Source: Salinibaculum rarum
GTDB lineage: Archaea > Halobacteriota > Halobacteria > Halobacteriales > Haloarculaceae
Direction of reading: 5' to 3'
DNA length: 64,000 nucleotides
Assembly (NCBI RefSeq): GCF_030505615.1
Contig: NZ_CP129992.1
Span: 1,054,001-1,118,000, forward strand
Position numbers and translations under genes: made by a program. Below, one piece after another: positions 1 to 7,952 of the stretch (within the stretch, counting starts at the first letter, position 1; each line of letters starts with the position of its first letter). The notes under the pieces were generated by a model. The model was given only the letters and a program-made list of their open reading frames with translations, searched no databases and was not told the origin of the DNA.

Positions 1-686
1 CGCTGGCCGACCTGACCCTCGACGACCGTGCGCTCCTCGTCGAGGATACGCTCGTGCTCGCAGATTGCCACCTCGGCCGTGGCCCCTCCTCGAACGTCGA
101 ACTCCCGATGGGCGATGGCTCGGACGTGCTCGACCGCATCGAGGCGTTGCTCGCCAGACACGACCCGGCGACGCTGGTCGTCGCCGGTGACTTGCTCCAC
201 TCCTTTCGGACGATACCCCGTACCGTCGAGCGCGTCGTCGACGGCATCGCGGCCGCGACACGCGAGGCGGACACGCGCATGGTCGTCGCACCCGGCAACC
301 ACGACACGATGCTGTCGTCGGTCTGGGACGGGCCGACCGAGGCCGAGTACCGCGTCGGCGACACGGTAGTCTGTCACGGCCACGAAGCTCCCGACACTGA
401 GGCTGACCGCTACGTCGTCGGCCACGACCACCCGACTATCACCATCGAGGGCCAGCGCCGTCCCTGCTATCTCGCCGGCGACGGCGTCTACCGCGGGGCA
501 GCCGTCGTCATGGTGCCGGCGTTCAACAGGTTGCTCCGCGGCGTCGAGGTCAACGAGATGGGGGCGGCCGATTTCATGTCGCCGCTTCTCACGGACGTCG
601 ATGCCTTTGCCCCCGTCGTCCTCGACGAGGACAGTCGCGAAACCCTCTCCTTTCCGCCGCTGGGGGAGTTTCGCCACCGGCTGTGA
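1..686 (+). CDS. Metallophosphoesterase, 5' end cut by the window
   Basis: Calcineurin-like phosphoesterase of the archaeal ICC/YkuE-like type (COG1407-like). The reading frame is open from base 3 with no start, so the gene begins upstream; 227 codons remain. Metal-binding motifs appear in the family order: ADCHLG (D-x-H), VVAGDLLHSF (GD), APGNHD (GNHD), CHGHEAP and VVGHDHP (GHxH-like). These coordinate the two metals that hydrolyse phosphoesters. The C-terminal part after the last motif is short, as usual for this group. Substrate is unknown. In some archaea such genes lie beside a Lhr-type helicase, but the upstream neighbour is not visible here. Family assignment is firm, biological role is not. 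Confidence 0.85.
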   Translation, partial: LADLTLDDRALLVEDTLVLADCHLGRGPSSNVELPMGDGSDVLDRIEALLARHDPATLVVAGDLLHSFRTIPRTVERVVDGIAAATREADTRMVVAPGNHDTMLSSVWDGPTEAEYRVGDTVVCHGHEAPDTEADRYVVGHDHPTITIEGQRRPCYLAGDGVYRGAAVVMVPAFNRLLRGVEVNEMGAADFMSPLLTDVDAFAPVVLDEDSRETLSFPPLGEFRHRL

Positions 687-751
687 GGACAGCGCCGCCG
701 CGACGACGGTGAGCCGCTACTTTCATATTCGCGACCCGTGGACTGTAGGGT

Positions 752-895
752 ATGGTACAGATTGGAGTGCTCTTCCTCGCGTTCACGCTGCTCGTCCTGT
801 TGCTTTTCACTATCGCCGCAGCCGTCTACGTGCCCCAGGTGCTGTCCGAGCACGGACACGACGAGGACGAGGACGGAAACGGCCACGCGGCCTGA
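752..895 (+). CDS. Small single-pass membrane protein, 47 aa
   Basis: A short open frame starting ATG and ending TGA. Residues 4-28 form one strong hydrophobic segment (GVLFLAFTLLVLLLFTIAAA and on), followed by a charged His/Asp/Glu tail ending GHAA. It lies between the phosphoesterase and the converging FAD oxidoreductase gene, in a spot that would otherwise be a 227-base gap. No family is recognised. The clear helix-plus-acidic-tail composition supports a real small membrane protein, but without homologues it remains a prediction. Confidence 0.5.
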   Translation: MVQIGVLFLAFTLLVLLLFTIAAAVYVPQVLSEHGHDEDEDGNGHAA

Positions 896-913
896 CCCGG
901 CCAACACGCCCGA

Positions 914-2173
914 TTACCGTTCTGTCGCTGCCAGCGCAGCGGTCCGGCCACTCTTCATCGCGCCCTGTATCGACGACCACTCGGTGTAGTCGCCGGCCAG
1001 GAACACCGGTCCCTCGGGGTCGTCGACGCTCGGCAGTGACGAGCGAAAGCCCGGCGGCTGGTCGAACTGGGCGACGTCGATGCGGTCGGTCGCCAGCAGT
1101 TCGAGCCCGGAAAACTGGTTTTCGGGATACCACGACGCCAGCGCGTCGCGGACCTCCGCCGCGAGTTCGTCGTCGCTCGCGTCCTGTTTGCCAAGGAAGG
1201 TCGCACTCAGCAGTTTCTCGTCGTCGGGGGCCAGTTCGGGCGCGACGGCCGACATCGGCGCGACCTGGTTTGGCCGGTCGTCGGCGGCGTTGAGCACGAG
1301 TCGGCGCCCGCTCGTGAAGTGCTGTGTCGCCGGCAGGCGGAAATGCTGGGTCACACAGCTCCGGGGGGTCGTCGGAATCGACCCGACATCGGTCAGCTCC
1401 TGTGCCGTCGGCGGGTCCGTCGCGACGATAGCGTCGTCAGCGCTGACCGTCTCGCTGCCGGTCGTCACCGTCACGCCGCCGTCCTCGGCGTCGACCGCCT
1501 CGACTGTGGTTTCGGTGACAATCTCCGCCCCGGCCTCTCGTGCCCGCCGTGCCAGCTGGTCGGGAATCGCTCCCATCCCAGCCGCCGGGACGGCGGTCTT
1601 GCCCGTGCTCAGCATCTTGAAGGTGTACTCGAAGACAGCCCGCGAGGTCGACAGCGAGCGGTCGAGGGTGATGCCGCCGTAGAACGGGGCCGCGAAGTTT
1701 TCCCGAAAGCGCGCCGAGAAGCCGCGGTCGGCGAGGAACGCCTTGATGCTCTGGTCGTCGTGGCCCAGCGCCGCGTCGACGGACTGGTTCGAGAGGTCCC
1801 GGCGGAGTTTCAGCACGCGGAGCTTGTCGCCCAGCGTCACCTCGCGGTTGAACAGTGACTCTGACAGTGCGGTCGGGTCACGGAGCGGGTCCGAGAGCAC
1901 CGAGCGCTGGCCGGGACGCGCGATGGTCGCGCCGGGCGTGAAGTATCGAAGGTCCAGCGCGTCGAGGTCGAGTTCTCGCTGGACGGCGGGGTAGCCGGTG
2001 AGGAGAACCTGAAACCCGCGGTCGAGCGTGAACCCCTCGACGTCTCGACTGCGGACCCGGCCGCCGACCGAGTCGTTGCGTTCGAACAGCGTCACGTCCA
2101 CGTCCCGGTCGGCGAGCGTGCGCGCGGCGACCAGTCCTGCCAGCCCGCCGCCGACGACCGCTACTTCCGTCAT
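914..2173 (-). CDS. FAD-dependent amine-oxidase-like oxidoreductase (protoporphyrinogen oxidase/desaturase fold)
   Basis: A 419-aa flavoprotein. The start is taken at the ATG giving MTEVAVVGGGLAGLVAA, because this places the dinucleotide-binding GxGxxG motif at the N-terminus; an ATG nine codons upstream is open but leaves an unlikely leader. Residues near 30 carry the E of the FAD ribose site (LFERNDSVGGRVRS), and the family R-G-F segment (DRGFQVLLTGYP) follows. The C-terminus ends with the second FAD motif, VFLAGDYTEWSSIQGAMKSG. This architecture is shared by phytoene desaturases, protoporphyrinogen oxidases and amine oxidases; haloarchaeal genomes carry several of unknown substrate. It converges on the small membrane gene. 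Fold confident, substrate unknown. Confidence 0.8.
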   Translation of the reverse strand: MTEVAVVGGGLAGLVAARTLADRDVDVTLFERNDSVGGRVRSRDVEGFTLDRGFQVLLTGYPAVQRELDLDALDLRYFTPGATIARPGQRSVLSDPLRDPTALSESLFNREVTLGDKLRVLKLRRDLSNQSVDAALGHDDQSIKAFLADRGFSARFRENFAAPFYGGITLDRSLSTSRAVFEYTFKMLSTGKTAVPAAGMGAIPDQLARRAREAGAEIVTETTVEAVDAEDGGVTVTTGSETVSADDAIVATDPPTAQELTDVGSIPTTPRSCVTQHFRLPATQHFTSGRRLVLNAADDRPNQVAPMSAVAPELAPDDEKLLSATFLGKQDASDDELAAEVRDALASWYPENQFSGLELLATDRIDVAQFDQPPGFRSSLPSVDDPEGPVFLAGDYTEWSSIQGAMKSGRTAALAATER

Positions 2174-2285
2174 ATCCTCTCCTGTGGGCGCCACCACCAA
2201 AACGGCTGTGAGCGACGGGCCAGCCGTTCGCCGCTGTGGACCACGAACGGACAGGAATTAGTCGGCGCGGTCCAGAGTTCCGGCT

Positions 2286-3470
2286 ATGGAGACGACTGCG
2301 GCCTTCGCCGGCTTCCGCTGTACCGACTGCGGTGCGAGACACGACAGCGACGAGTCACACCGCTGTCCGGACTGTGGCGGCTGGCTCGATGCCGCCTACG
2401 ACCACGGTGAAATCGACCTCGACCACGAGCACCTCACGCCGGACGACACTGCCGGGCTCGCCGCCTTCGCCGACCTGCTCCCTTTCGGAGCCGAGACGCT
2501 CGTGACACTCGGAGAGGGTGCGACCCCACTGCTTGCCTGCCCCGACCTGGCCGCGGACCTCGGCGTCGAAGCGGTCTACGTCAAAGACGAGGGCGCGAGC
2601 ACCACCGGCGCGGCACTGGACCGCGGGATGGCACTCGCCGTCACCGCCGCCCGCGAACACGGCGCCACCGACGTTGCACTGCCCTCGATGGGCAACAGCG
2701 GGCAGGCTGCCGCCGCCTACGCCGCCCGCGCTGACCTCGATTCGCACTCCTTTGTCCCGTCTCGGACGCCCTTCGTCAACAAGGCGATGGTGAACGTCCA
2801 CGGCGGCGACATGTCCGTCGTCGGCGGCCGCTACGCCGACGCCGCCGAGGCTTTCCAGGACGCGATGGGCGAGGAAGACTGGTACTCCGTCGCGCCGTTC
2901 GCCAGCCCCTACCGCCACGAGGGGATGAAGACACTCGCCTACGAAATCGCCGCCCAACTGGACTGGGCGGCCCCCGACGCCGTCGTCCACCCGACTAGCC
3001 ACGGTGCCGGCATCGTCGGCCTCCGGAAGGGCTTTGCCGAACTGACGACCCACGACCTCCTCGACGACGAGGCGCGACTGTACGCCGCCCAGGCCGGCGG
3101 CTGTGCCCCCTACGCGACGGCGTGGGAGGACGGCGCGGACGACCCCGCTCCCGTCGAGCATCCCGACACCATCGTCGGCCCGCTGGAGATTCCCGACCCG
3201 GCCGGTGGCGAGTGGGTCATCGACGCGCTCGAAGCGACCGGCGGCGCGGCCGTCGCGACCGGCGACCAGGGCATCCTCGAAGGTGCCGTCTCGCTGGCCG
3301 AGACTGGCGTCACGATGGGTGCCTCCGGCGGGGCCGCACTCAGCGGTGCGCAGGTGCTGGCCGACCAGGGCGCCTTCGACAGCGACGACGTCCTCGTCCT
3401 GGTCAACCCCACCACCGGGAACAAGGAGGCCGACATCCTTCGCAGTCACCTGATGAGCAAGGGCATCTGA
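2286..3470 (+). CDS. Threonine synthase-like protein lacking the PLP lysine
   Basis: A 394-aa protein of the PLP-dependent fold-type II family. It has the N-terminal zinc-ribbon typical of archaeal threonine synthases (CTDCGARHD and CPDCGGW, residues 12-33). The core motifs follow: VTLGEGATPL, VYVKDEGASTTGAALDRGMA, PSMGNSGQAAAAYAAR, and a C-terminal glycine-rich loop. In threonine synthase the segment is normally PTGSFKDRG, whose lysine forms the Schiff base with PLP; here the codons read G-A-A-L-D-R, with Leu (CTG) in its place. Another family segment, normally PxGxGxxxxGxxKGF, reads PTSHGAGIVGLRKGF. Length fits the family. Either a non-catalytic or repurposed paralogue, or an enzyme using a different residue. 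Family confident, activity doubtful. Confidence 0.75.
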   Translation: METTAAFAGFRCTDCGARHDSDESHRCPDCGGWLDAAYDHGEIDLDHEHLTPDDTAGLAAFADLLPFGAETLVTLGEGATPLLACPDLAADLGVEAVYVKDEGASTTGAALDRGMALAVTAAREHGATDVALPSMGNSGQAAAAYAARADLDSHSFVPSRTPFVNKAMVNVHGGDMSVVGGRYADAAEAFQDAMGEEDWYSVAPFASPYRHEGMKTLAYEIAAQLDWAAPDAVVHPTSHGAGIVGLRKGFAELTTHDLLDDEARLYAAQAGGCAPYATAWEDGADDPAPVEHPDTIVGPLEIPDPAGGEWVIDALEATGGAAVATGDQGILEGAVSLAETGVTMGASGGAALSGAQVLADQGAFDSDDVLVLVNPTTGNKEADILRSHLMSKGI

Positions 3471-3539
3471 GGCGGGCCGGTTCCGTCGCGGCCACGTCCC
3501 GTTCGACACACCCAAGTTTCTGCTGGCGGACGAGGCTGT

Positions 3540-4877
3540 ATGAGTAGCGAGCGCGACGCGACTACCGGGGCCGCCGGTGACGTCTCGCGGCGCCGCGCGC
3601 TCGCCACCGTGCTCGGCATCGTCTTTATCGACCTGCTTGGCTTTGGCGTCATCATCCCGGTGTTGCCCTTCTACGTCCGGAGCTTCGGCGTCAGCGACGT
3701 GTTCATCGGCCTGCTTGCGGCCTCGTACTCGCTGACGCAGTTCGTCTTCGCGCCGTTGCTTGGCCGGCTCTCCGACGAGCGTGGCCGCCGGCCCGTCCTC
3801 ATGCTCTCGGTCTTTGGCAGTGCCGTCGCCTGGACGCTCTTCGGTCTCGGTGAAGAGTTCCAAGTACTCTTTGGCACCGTCGGCGGACTCGGCGTGCTCT
3901 TTGCCGCCCGGATGCTCGCCGGTGCGATGGGTGGTAACATCGCCACCGCGCAGGCGTACATCACCGACGTAACCCCCAAAGAAGACCGGGCGGCCGCGCT
4001 CGGCCTCATCGGCGCGACGTTCGGGCTGGGCTTTGTGTTCGGCCCGGCGCTCGGTTCGGTCGTCGCCAGCGACTCCGTCGTGACGGCTGCCCGGAATATC
4101 CTCCCGAGTTTCGTCCCCGCGACGACGTTCTCGCTCCCGAGTTTCCTCGCCGCGGGCCTGAGCCTGCTCGCCTTCGTCGCTGCCGCGCTCTTTTTGCCCG
4201 AGCCAAACCGGACGCGAACGACCAGAGCAGAGAGTGGACTCGTCTCCCAGTTCCGGACCGCGCTCGCCGACGCGGACCTCCGCCCGCTCGTGCTCGTCTT
4301 TCTGGTCGTCTCGCTGGCCTTCTCGGGCGTGCAGGTCGCCTTCATCCCGTTTGTCGCCGACATCTACGGCTACCAGGAAGCACAGGCCGGGCTGTTGTTG
4401 ACCTACATCGGCGTGCTCGGGGTTCTCAACCAGGGTGTCGTCGTCCGCGCGCTCTCGCGGCGGTTTGCAGACGAACGTCTCGCCGTCGGTGGCGCGTCGC
4501 TGTTGCTCGTCTCGCTTGTCCTGTTGCCCTTCGCCCCGATTCTCGGTCGGGCGCTGTTCCCCGCCGTCCTCGGTGCGTCGCCGGAACTGGTCGCGTTGCT
4601 CGTCGTCCTCGCAATCCTCTCAAGCGGGAACGGCCTCCTGAACGTCGGCACGGCGTCGATGGTCTCCGCGGCCGCCGACGAGGACAGCCAGGGCAGTGCC
4701 TTCGGCGTCACCCAGGGCGCAGGGAGTCTGGGACGGACCATCGGCCCGCCGGTGATGACCGCCATCTACGTGCTGGTCTACTGGGCCCCGTTCCTGCTCG
4801 GTGCCACGCTCACGGCGTTCGTCGTCGCGGCGCTGGTCGTTCTCGTGCGGCGGTCAGAAGTGTTTACTGACGTGTGA
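3540..4877 (+). CDS. MFS transporter, TetA-like drug/metabolite exporter
   Basis: A 445-aa major facilitator superfamily protein. After a hydrophilic N-terminus the first helix reads VLGIVFIDLLGFGVIIPVLP, the classic start of the TetA/MdtG-like DHA1 group (D and G-P rich). The cytoplasmic loop 2-3 signature is present as LLGRLSDERGRRPVLM. About twelve hydrophobic segments follow, with a polar loop in the middle (residues about 225-240). Substrate cannot be told from sequence. The gene stands alone, 70 bases after the threonine-synthase-like gene on the same strand, and converges with the J-domain gene. Confidence 0.82.
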   Translation: MSSERDATTGAAGDVSRRRALATVLGIVFIDLLGFGVIIPVLPFYVRSFGVSDVFIGLLAASYSLTQFVFAPLLGRLSDERGRRPVLMLSVFGSAVAWTLFGLGEEFQVLFGTVGGLGVLFAARMLAGAMGGNIATAQAYITDVTPKEDRAAALGLIGATFGLGFVFGPALGSVVASDSVVTAARNILPSFVPATTFSLPSFLAAGLSLLAFVAAALFLPEPNRTRTTRAESGLVSQFRTALADADLRPLVLVFLVVSLAFSGVQVAFIPFVADIYGYQEAQAGLLLTYIGVLGVLNQGVVVRALSRRFADERLAVGGASLLLVSLVLLPFAPILGRALFPAVLGASPELVALLVVLAILSSGNGLLNVGTASMVSAAADEDSQGSAFGVTQGAGSLGRTIGPPVMTAIYVLVYWAPFLLGATLTAFVVAALVVLVRRSEVFTDV

Positions 4878-4886
4878 TACGGCCGT

Positions 4887-5504
4887 TCACTCGGCGTGTT
4901 TTTTCGCCAGCGTGTACGCCTCGCGGACGCGCTTGAACTCGTCTTCGTTGCCACCCTGGTCGGGGTGGACCTCCTTGACTTTCCGCCGGTAGGCCCGTTT
5001 GACCTCGTCGACGGAGGCGCCCGTCGGGACGCCGAGTTCGGCACAGGCGGCCCGCAACGGGTCGATGGCGCTGGACTCCTCATCTTCGACGCTAATGTCT
5101 GGGGTCTCGAAGGGGAGCCGAGCGCCGAGTGCGGAACCGGGCATCTCGTGTTCGACCAACACCGGCTCGGTTTCCGTGGGGACGATGCGGTAGTACGCCC
5201 GTGCGTCGAAGGTGATTGCCACGTCACGCTTTGGCAGGTAGAAGGCGATGTGCTGGCCCTCGACGAAGTGGTTCTCGGCGTACTGCTCGCCGATGGCATC
5301 GAGATACTCCCGAAACTCGGTGCGGCGGCGCGACTCACCGCTCGTCCGGCGTCTGCGATGGGGGGACCGTCCCGGGAGCAAGCGCTCGGCCAGTACGAAT
5401 GCCACCGCCACCACCACCGTGCCCGCGGCACCGAGTGCGATGCCGGTGACGAGAGCCGGCGGCAGCCCCGCTATCCCAGCCTGCAACACAGGCCAGTATA
5501 GCAC
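4887..5504 (-). CDS. Membrane-anchored J-domain protein
   Basis: A 205-aa protein. Residues about 12-40 form a membrane segment (LVTGIALGAAGTVVVAVAFV), then a basic stretch, a middle region of unknown fold, and a C-terminal J domain from about residue 150: ELGVPTGASVDEVKRAYRRK, then EVHPDQGGNEDEF with the HPD tripeptide that stimulates Hsp70 ATPase. Unlike DnaJ, the J domain is last and there is no Gly/Phe or zinc region. It probably recruits DnaK to the membrane or to a specific client; the client is unknown. It follows the PAC2 gene on the same strand with a 49-base gap. Confidence 0.8.
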   Translation of the reverse strand: MLYWPVLQAGIAGLPPALVTGIALGAAGTVVVAVAFVLAERLLPGRSPHRRRRTSGESRRRTEFREYLDAIGEQYAENHFVEGQHIAFYLPKRDVAITFDARAYYRIVPTETEPVLVEHEMPGSALGARLPFETPDISVEDEESSAIDPLRAACAELGVPTGASVDEVKRAYRRKVKEVHPDQGGNEDEFKRVREAYTLAKKHAE

Positions 5505-5553
5505 CTGAACGAGTAAGAATCGTTCGCTCTTTGTCAGCTACGCTCGGGCGGTC

Positions 5554-6306
5554 TCAGCCGATGTACCGCAGGTCCTCGTCCGTCGCCGCCGGCGCGCTCT
5601 GTTCCATCTCCTGTATCTTCCTGACGACCTCTTCCATCTCCTCGGCGCGGTCTTCCAGCGAGCCGAAATCGACTTCGAACCCGAGGATGTCCTGCAGGAC
5701 TTCGAGCACTGCCTGTGCGCTCTTGGGGTCGACCAGATAGCCGCTGGTTTCGCCCATCAGACACGCTGCGGGGACGTCACGACGCTCGCCCAGGCCGAGC
5801 AACAGTCCGCTCACGCCGACGATGCCACCAGCGGGTTCGTCGCCGCGGAACTCGACGCCGGCGTCTTCGAGTTCGTCGCGCTGCTGTTCGGTCGTCGTCG
5901 CGCCGATAACGTCGTACTCCTCGATGAGTTCGCCCGTCGGGACGCCGCCGAGTGCAAAGACTCGCTCGACGCCCAGTTCCTCGGCGACATCGAGGAAGGT
6001 GTTCGTCAGTCCGTAGTGGCCGTTCGTGTCCTGGGCCTGGTGGTCGCCGGTGAGTACCAGCAGGTCCTGGCCGTCGGTTTCGACGGCGTGAATCTCGGCA
6101 CACGCGAGCTGTGTCAGTCCGTCTTCGACGCTGACCTGTGGCGGGAGATGCGTCGAGTAGATGCGCCGGACGAGCGTCCCGTCCTGTTCCTCGACGAGAT
6201 GCTCGGCGGCGAGTTTGCCGACGTGGCCGACGCCAGGCAGCCCCTCGACCAGTACCGGGTTCGAGAGGTCCGCCTCGGCGACTGCCTCGATGTCGAATTC
6301 GTCCAT
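5554..6306 (-). CDS. PAC2-family protein (proteasome assembly chaperone-like)
   Basis: A 250-aa cytoplasmic protein of the PAC2 / COG2047 group. Family motifs are visible: NPVLVEGLPGVGHVGKLAAE near residue 16, LLVLTGDHQ, GHYGLTNTFLDVAEELG, and a Gly-rich PAGGIVGVSGLLLGLG near residue 160, followed by the C-terminal helix that would contact a partner. The protein ends DLRYIG, which resembles but does not match the HbYX tail of true proteasome-assembly chaperones (Tyr is third from last). It is the last gene of the L44e-S27e-aIF2-alpha-Nop10 operon, 5 bases after nop10, a gene order found in many archaea that links translation and protein quality control. Confidence 0.85.
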   Translation of the reverse strand: MDEFDIEAVAEADLSNPVLVEGLPGVGHVGKLAAEHLVEEQDGTLVRRIYSTHLPPQVSVEDGLTQLACAEIHAVETDGQDLLVLTGDHQAQDTNGHYGLTNTFLDVAEELGVERVFALGGVPTGELIEEYDVIGATTTEQQRDELEDAGVEFRGDEPAGGIVGVSGLLLGLGERRDVPAACLMGETSGYLVDPKSAQAVLEVLQDILGFEVDFGSLEDRAEEMEEVVRKIQEMEQSAPAATDEDLRYIG

Positions 6307-6311
6307 ACCCC

Positions 6312-6494
6312 CTATTCCCGGTTGCGGCGCTTAAGAGCGCGTCGATACTCGCCGTGTGGGTCCGCTGGGTTAAACGGCGCTGGCGCGCTGTTGACCGCCT
6401 TCCCGCCACACTCGGGACACTCCTCGCCGAGTGTGTACACCGGTCGCTCGTGGGTGTCCTCCCAGTCGGCACAGACGAGAATATCGGATTTCAC
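6312..6494 (-). CDS. nop10: Nop10, H/ACA RNP protein
   Basis: A 60-aa protein read from a GTG start, chosen because it gives VKSDILVCADW, the normal N-terminus and length of archaeal Nop10; no ATG gives a sensible start. Motifs: RPVYTLGEECPECGG (the zinc/beta-hairpin part) and NPADPHGEYRRALKRR (the C-terminal helix that binds the pseudouridine synthase Cbf5). Nop10 belongs to the box H/ACA particle that directs pseudouridylation of rRNA. It lies 7 bases after the aIF2-alpha gene and 5 bases before the PAC2 gene, so the operon is probably transcribed as one unit. Confidence 0.93.
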   Translation of the reverse strand: MKSDILVCADWEDTHERPVYTLGEECPECGGKAVNSAPAPFNPADPHGEYRRALKRRNRE

Positions 6495-6501
6495 GGGCGC
6501 G

Positions 6502-7302
6502 CTATTCGTCGTCTTCGTTTCGCTCGCGGTGGTACTCCCCGCTGCCACCGTGGTCGGCGACGACGGCGCTTGCGCGCTCTGCGCTCGCTTCGAGTTCGGA
6601 TTCGGCGGTCTTGTAATCGGGCGCCTGCACGCGGATGCGGTACTCCGGAGACCCGACGTAGGTCACGTCGAGTTCGACCTCTTCAGGCACGTCCCCGTTG
6701 CCCTCGGCCGCCTGCAGCGCCTCCTTGATGATGTCCACGCCGTCACTGGTCGGGCATTCGAGGTCGACATAGCCCGTGACGTTGACGTAGGGCACCGAGA
6801 CGTTGTCCCGGGCCGTCTCGACGATGGCCTCGATTTCGTCTTCGTCGAGGTCGGAATCCTCGAGCGCTTCCGTCCCGTGGATGGCGGCCTGCTCGAAGCC
6901 GTCGTACATCGAGCCGAAATCGGCGAGCAGTTCGTTCGCGATGGCGGCGTACTGCTCGTCGTCCATGTCCTCGCCGAAGGCGATAGTCATCCACTTCTCG
7001 GCTTTCTGCTCGTTTTTCCACTCCTGAATCTTGTCCTTGCGCTGGTGGTCGTTGACGTCTTTCAGCGAGAGGTCTATCTGCTGGGCGCTCTCGTCGATGT
7101 CGAGCACCTTCGCGACGACGCGCTGGTCGACGTTGACGTGGTCGCGGACGTTCTTGATCCAGCCGGAGGCGACCTCGCTGATGTGACAGAGGCCGCGCTT
7201 GTCTTCGTACTCCAGCAGGTCGACGAAGACCCCGAAGTCCTCGATTTCGTCGACGCGCCCGACGACGAGTTCGCCGGGTTCGGGCCAACCGCTGTACTTC
7301 AT
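6502..7302 (-). CDS. eif2A: Translation initiation factor aIF2, alpha subunit
   Basis: A 266-aa protein that matches archaeal aIF2-alpha along its length. Domain 1 is an S1 OB-fold at residues about 9-85 ([20 protein letters not shown], then [14 protein letters not shown]). Domain 2 is helical, and domain 3 near residues 170-255 is alpha/beta and contacts the gamma subunit. With the beta and gamma subunits it delivers initiator Met-tRNA to the small ribosomal subunit; the initiator tRNA gene lies in this same window at 13.2 kb. Its start overlaps the S27e stop by 4 bases, indicating translational coupling. Highly conserved, so the call is firm. Confidence 0.96.
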   Translation of the reverse strand: MKYSGWPEPGELVVGRVDEIEDFGVFVDLLEYEDKRGLCHISEVASGWIKNVRDHVNVDQRVVAKVLDIDESAQQIDLSLKDVNDHQRKDKIQEWKNEQKAEKWMTIAFGEDMDDEQYAAIANELLADFGSMYDGFEQAAIHGTEALEDSDLDEDEIEAIVETARDNVSVPYVNVTGYVDLECPTSDGVDIIKEALQAAEGNGDVPEEVELDVTYVGSPEYRIRVQAPDYKTAESELEASAERASAVVADHGGSGEYHRERNEDDE

Positions 7303-7472
7303 CGGGCCTCGACTGTTTCAGTGACGTCGCCCTCGATGGCCGCCTTGCCGCCGGTGGGCCGTGCGAGCGTGTGCCCACAGACCGCACAGGCGACTTCCGT
7401 GGCGGCTTTCCCGAAGACGACCTGCTCGTTTTCACAGTCCGGACAGGTGACGCGGTAGAAGCTTCCTGCCAT
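7299..7472 (-). CDS. rps27e: Ribosomal protein S27e
   Basis: A 57-aa zinc-ribbon ribosomal protein of the small subunit, found in archaea and eukaryotes. The start is the ATG giving [17 protein letters not shown]; the frame is open upstream but this start gives the usual size and lies 2 bases after the L44e stop. Zinc ligands are two CxxC pairs, CPDC (residues 10-13) and CAVC (residues 29-32). It ends with the aIF2-alpha start overlapping its stop. Part of the translation operon read leftwards from the promoter near 7795. Confidence 0.95.
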   Translation of the reverse strand: MAGSFYRVTCPDCENEQVVFGKAATEVACAVCGHTLARPTGGKAAIEGDVTETVEAR

Positions 7473-7474
7473 AG

Positions 7475-7756
7475 TTACTCCTGGAATTTGAGTCGGCCGG
7501 CACGCCACCCTTCGCGCTGGTGGGCCTTGCCACACTCACCGCAGCGGTAGGTGAGCTGAGTCTTTTTGGTCGGCTTGTCGCCACCGGGGACCTTCGAGAA
7601 CTTCCCGTCGTTCCCGATGCCCGAATTGCGCTCGCGCTGGCGGTCAGCGACCTTCTTCATGCCCGAGGAGCGGCCCGAACGGACCTTCTCGACCTCGTGT
7701 TCGTGGTGTTCGTTACAGTGCGGACAGTACGTGTTCATCCGGCGTGGCATCTCCAT
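7475..7756 (-). CDS. rpl44e: Ribosomal protein L44e
   Basis: A 93-aa large-subunit ribosomal protein of the archaeal/eukaryotic L44e (L36a) family. The start is the ATG giving [17 protein letters not shown], which matches the family N-terminus; a GTG/ATG further upstream would lie in the promoter. Two CxxC pairs (CPHC near residue 11 and CGEC near residue 73) form the zinc site, and the basic linker [20 protein letters not shown] is almost invariant in the family. First gene of the operon. A TATA-like element lies 37-42 bases upstream of the start. Confidence 0.96.
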   Translation of the reverse strand: MEMPRRMNTYCPHCNEHHEHEVEKVRSGRSSGMKKVADRQRERNSGIGNDGKFSKVPGGDKPTKKTQLTYRCGECGKAHQREGWRAGRLKFQE

Positions 7757-7790
7757 ATATATCGACCTTGCGGCGCTGTTAGACAGCGGC

Positions 7791-7800
7791 ACTTAAAACC
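7791..7800 (-). promoter_or_regulatory. TATA box for the L44e operon
   Basis: On the minus strand the bases read GGTTTTAAGT. The core TTTTAA is 37-42 bases before the L44e start codon, placing transcription initiation about 10-15 bases before the ATG. This fits a haloarchaeal promoter with a very short leader. The stretch is an A/T island in G+C-rich DNA, with no competing element between it and the gene. Confidence 0.55.
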
Positions 7801-7952
7801 CAAACGATTGTCGTCCACTCTTTGCCCCCGTCGCCTCTCGCCTGCCCCGCTGTGACCCGGCCGACTGCTCTCTCCTTACGTACAAACACCGAGCGAGGCG
7901 CGGACGCCTACACGGTACATTTTTGGCACGTCCTCCTGACCAGTCTCACAGC

